Notes under the pieces: model-generated
Seen by the model: only the letters and a program-made list of their open reading frames with translations
The model's database searches: none
Told to the model about the DNA's origin: nothing
Origin: CAYYJR01 sp964472305
GTDB lineage: Bacteria; Armatimonadota; Hebobacteria; CAIYQO01
Assembly (NCBI GenBank): GCA_964472305.1
Contig: CAYYJR010000019.1
Coordinates: 24,431 to 88,430, forward strand
Direction: 5' to 3'
DNA: 64,000 nucleotides
Made by a program: the position numbers and the translations under genes
In this document: one piece after another, positions 62,729 through 64,000 of the stretch
Layout of the letters: each line of letters starts with the position of its first letter
Numbering within the stretch: position 1 is the stretch's first letter

Positions 62729-62953
62729 ATGACCGACTACACCATTAACGCGCGCGGGCTGCAGTGCCCGGGCCCCATCATGCGCCTGTTCACGCAGATG
62801 AAAAGCTGCCAGCCGGGCGACCTGGTCACCATCGAGGTGACCGATATCGGATTTACCAAAGACATCGAGGCCTGGTGCCGCAAGACGAAAAACGAACTCG
62901 TGTCGCTGACCGAGGCCGGCGGCGCCATCACCGCGCAGGTGCGCAAAGGATAA
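62729..62953 (+). CDS. TusA-family sulfurtransferase
   Basis: A 74-residue TusA-like protein with the signature ARGLQCPGPIMRL, whose Cys13 accepts persulfide sulfur, and IEVTDIGFTKDIEAWCRKT. It relays sulfur between proteins. AAAAGGAGAG precedes the ATG at 62729; an upstream start at 62666 would overlap the previous stop. It lies 59 bases after the rhodanese fusion and 9 bases before the DsrE-like gene, one operon. Confidence 0.9.
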   Translation: MTDYTINARGLQCPGPIMRLFTQMKSCQPGDLVTIEVTDIGFTKDIEAWCRKTKNELVSLTEAGGAITAQVRKG

Positions 62954-62962
62954 GGAGCAAGT

Positions 62963-63439
62963 ATGGCGGACGACAAGAAAACCATCGTCGTGTTCAGCGG
63001 CGATCTCGACCGCGCCATGGCCGCGTTGATTATCGCGCGCGGCGCGGCGGCTATGGGCAACCAGGTGACGCTGTTCTTCACCTTCTGGGGGCTAAACCTG
63101 TTGCGCAAGCCCGCGCCGCCGCCGGTGCGCAAGACGCTGCTGGAGGCGATGTTCGGCTGGATGATGCCGCGCGGCGCCGGCAAGGCGGTGCTGTCAAAAC
63201 TGCATATGGGCGGCATGGGCACCGCGATGATGCAGCACGTGATGCGGACCAAGAACGTGCCCACACTGCCCGAGATGCTGCGTGAAGCGCGGGAATTCGG
63301 CGTCACCTTCATCGCCTGCACCATGTCGATGGACGTCATGGGCATCAAGGCGGAAGAGTTGATCGACGGCGTGGAGTTCGGCGGCGTCGCCGCCTACCTG
63401 GGCAGCGCCGACGAGGCCAACGTGAATCTGTTCATCTGA
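62963..63439 (+). CDS. DsrE/DsrF/DrsH-like family protein
   Basis: A 158-residue DsrE-fold protein. VVFSGDLDRAMAALIIARGA opens the fold and TFIACTMSMDVMGIKAEEL carries the family's conserved Cys that may hold persulfide. AAGGAG precedes the ATG 6 bases upstream. Together with TusA and the rhodanese-containing reductase it suggests a cytoplasmic sulfur-carrier system for polysulfide or thiosulfate metabolism or persulfide detoxification. Direct sulfite or sulfate enzymes are not in the window. Confidence 0.9.
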   Translation: MADDKKTIVVFSGDLDRAMAALIIARGAAAMGNQVTLFFTFWGLNLLRKPAPPPVRKTLLEAMFGWMMPRGAGKAVLSKLHMGGMGTAMMQHVMRTKNVPTLPEMLREAREFGVTFIACTMSMDVMGIKAEELIDGVEFGGVAAYLGSADEANVNLFI

Positions 63440-63444
63440 TGCCG

Positions 63445-63467
63445 CGCGGCTGCGCACAGCAGCCGCG
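63445..63467 (+). terminator. Hairpin after the sulfur operon
   Basis: CGCGGCTGC (63445-63453) pairs perfectly with GCAGCCGCG (63459-63467), loop GCACA, starting 5 bases after the DsrE stop codon. No T-run follows; it lies just before the tmRNA promoter. Confidence 0.5.
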
Positions 63468-63471
63468 AATG

Positions 63472-63480
63472 TGGTATACT
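63472..63480 (+). promoter_or_regulatory. Extended -10 promoter of the tmRNA gene
   Basis: TGGTATACT at 63472-63480 is a strong extended -10 element about 28 bases before the mature 5' end. No clear -35 is seen at the usual spacing. Confidence 0.55.
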
Positions 63481-63507
63481 ATCGTTGCCACGCTGGTGTG
63501 TTCTCGT

Positions 63508-63890
63508 GGGGGCGCACCTGGTTTCGACGGGGATTTACGGTGGCGTTGGAAGCGAGCCGAGGAGCCTGGCCTCGTAAAAACGGGTACAAACAATAAATGC
63601 CAATAACACACCGCAGTATGCGATGGCTGCCTAGGCAGTCCTAGCTACTTGTCTCGAGTAATCGGGGCCGTCTCCGCCCACTCCCGCGCCGGTAGGGAGT
63701 GGCGAGGCGTCAACTAAATCCGGCTAAGTCGGTCGCCTCCGCCTCGCGGCGCGCCGTCTGAAACCAATCGAGGCTGGTGTCGCAAGCCTGTCGGCAGGCC
63801 CTGCGACATAAGAACAATTGTCGGCTACGCTCGTAGATGCCAACGTGGCCTGGTCTTCGGACGGGGGTTCGACTCCCCCCGCCTCCACCA
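63508..63890 (+). ncRNA. ssrA: tmRNA (transfer-messenger RNA)
   Basis: Rescues stalled ribosomes and adds a degradation tag. The 383-base gene starts GGGGGCGCACCTGGTTTCGA and ends in the tRNA-like GGGGGTTCGACTCCCCCCGC with CCTCCACCA. The first seven bases (63508-63514) pair with CGCCTCC near the 3' end, including one G-T pair. The tag frame at 63599-63634 reads ANNTPQYAMAA then TAG, ending in AMAA instead of the common ALAA. It is one-piece with an encoded CCA. Such genes are frequent integration sites, but no integrase is visible in the remaining 110 bases. Confidence 0.97.
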
Positions 63891-64000
63891 CCTCCCTCTC
63901 CGGGAGGCGTCTCTCCATGCCTGACGGCAAGCCTCAAAACCACGATTTACGCGCACGAATCGGCCTTTTTCGCCCAAAACCTTCGGACGCGCTGGTGGCC

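Noticed and set aside
63891..64000. Attachment site or integrase beside the tmRNA
   Set aside because: tmRNA genes are common integration sites, but the last 110 bases show no repeat of the tmRNA 3' end and no integrase start.

Overview
The window is a high-GC bacterial scaffold segment with one 100-base assembly gap (5419-5518), so it probably comes from a draft or metagenome-assembled genome. Two prepilin-like proteins with an H-X9-DG motif, several uroporphyrinogen-decarboxylase-family proteins, a GuaB3-type IMP dehydrogenase relative and a fused ADP-forming acetyl-CoA synthetase fit an Armatimonadota-like lineage best. That is inference; no rRNA or other phylogenetic marker is present to settle it.

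Layout. 1-5028: the end of guaB3, a cobalamin riboswitch with its terminator controlling cobU-cobT, then a ferredoxin and the alpha and beta subunits of a 2-oxoacid:ferredoxin oxidoreductase. 5133-6100: a secreted protein broken by the gap, then a gene-poor stretch. 6100-18680: a metal and cation island that looks less GC-rich by eye. It holds a leftward operon (small Cys-rich secreted protein, then CzcC-, CzcB- and CzcA-like RND efflux), and a rightward set: a TMEM165/GDT1-family manganese exporter behind a yybP-ykoY Mn riboswitch, a second small Cys-rich secreted protein, a TerC/Alx-family membrane protein, a zinc-ribbon protein and a CPA2 antiporter with two NAD-binding regulatory domains. 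A lone CRISPR-repeat-like sequence sits at its right edge. 19315-21973: a kinase / PP2C phosphatase / TerY vWA triad.

22121-31054: MFS drug exporter, lytic transglycosylase, two prepilin-like proteins around an ABC-2 permease, a TIM-barrel isomerase, a membrane PASTA protein and a metallophosphoesterase. 31105-40978: a catabolic-looking cluster with two URO-D-family proteins, a 1034-residue (alpha/alpha)6-barrel glycosidase-like protein, a double metallo-beta-lactamase protein with a TM1266-type small regulator, an IS21-like remnant and an MFS transporter. 41154-45711: a methylene-THF reductase, Rex, then dacA-ybbR (c-di-AMP synthesis) behind a long structured leader. 46073-55100: O-antigen ligase-like protein, GrpE, FolC, RlmN, ArgC and a thioredoxin/DUF255 protein. 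55104-63890: ADP-forming acetate-CoA ligase, a methyl-THF:corrinoid methyltransferase, PBP1A, a sulfur-transfer operon (CoA-disulfide reductase-rhodanese, TusA, DsrE) and a complete tmRNA gene.

How the genes work together. Cobalamin salvage, methylene-THF reductase, the AcsE-like methyltransferase, the 2-oxoacid:ferredoxin oxidoreductase, ADP-forming acetate-CoA ligase and the NADH-sensing repressor Rex fit a fermentative or facultatively anaerobic metabolism using ferredoxin, one-carbon units and acyl-CoA for energy. Metal efflux, Mn export with its own riboswitch, TerC and the TerY triad form a metal and stress-response region next to it.
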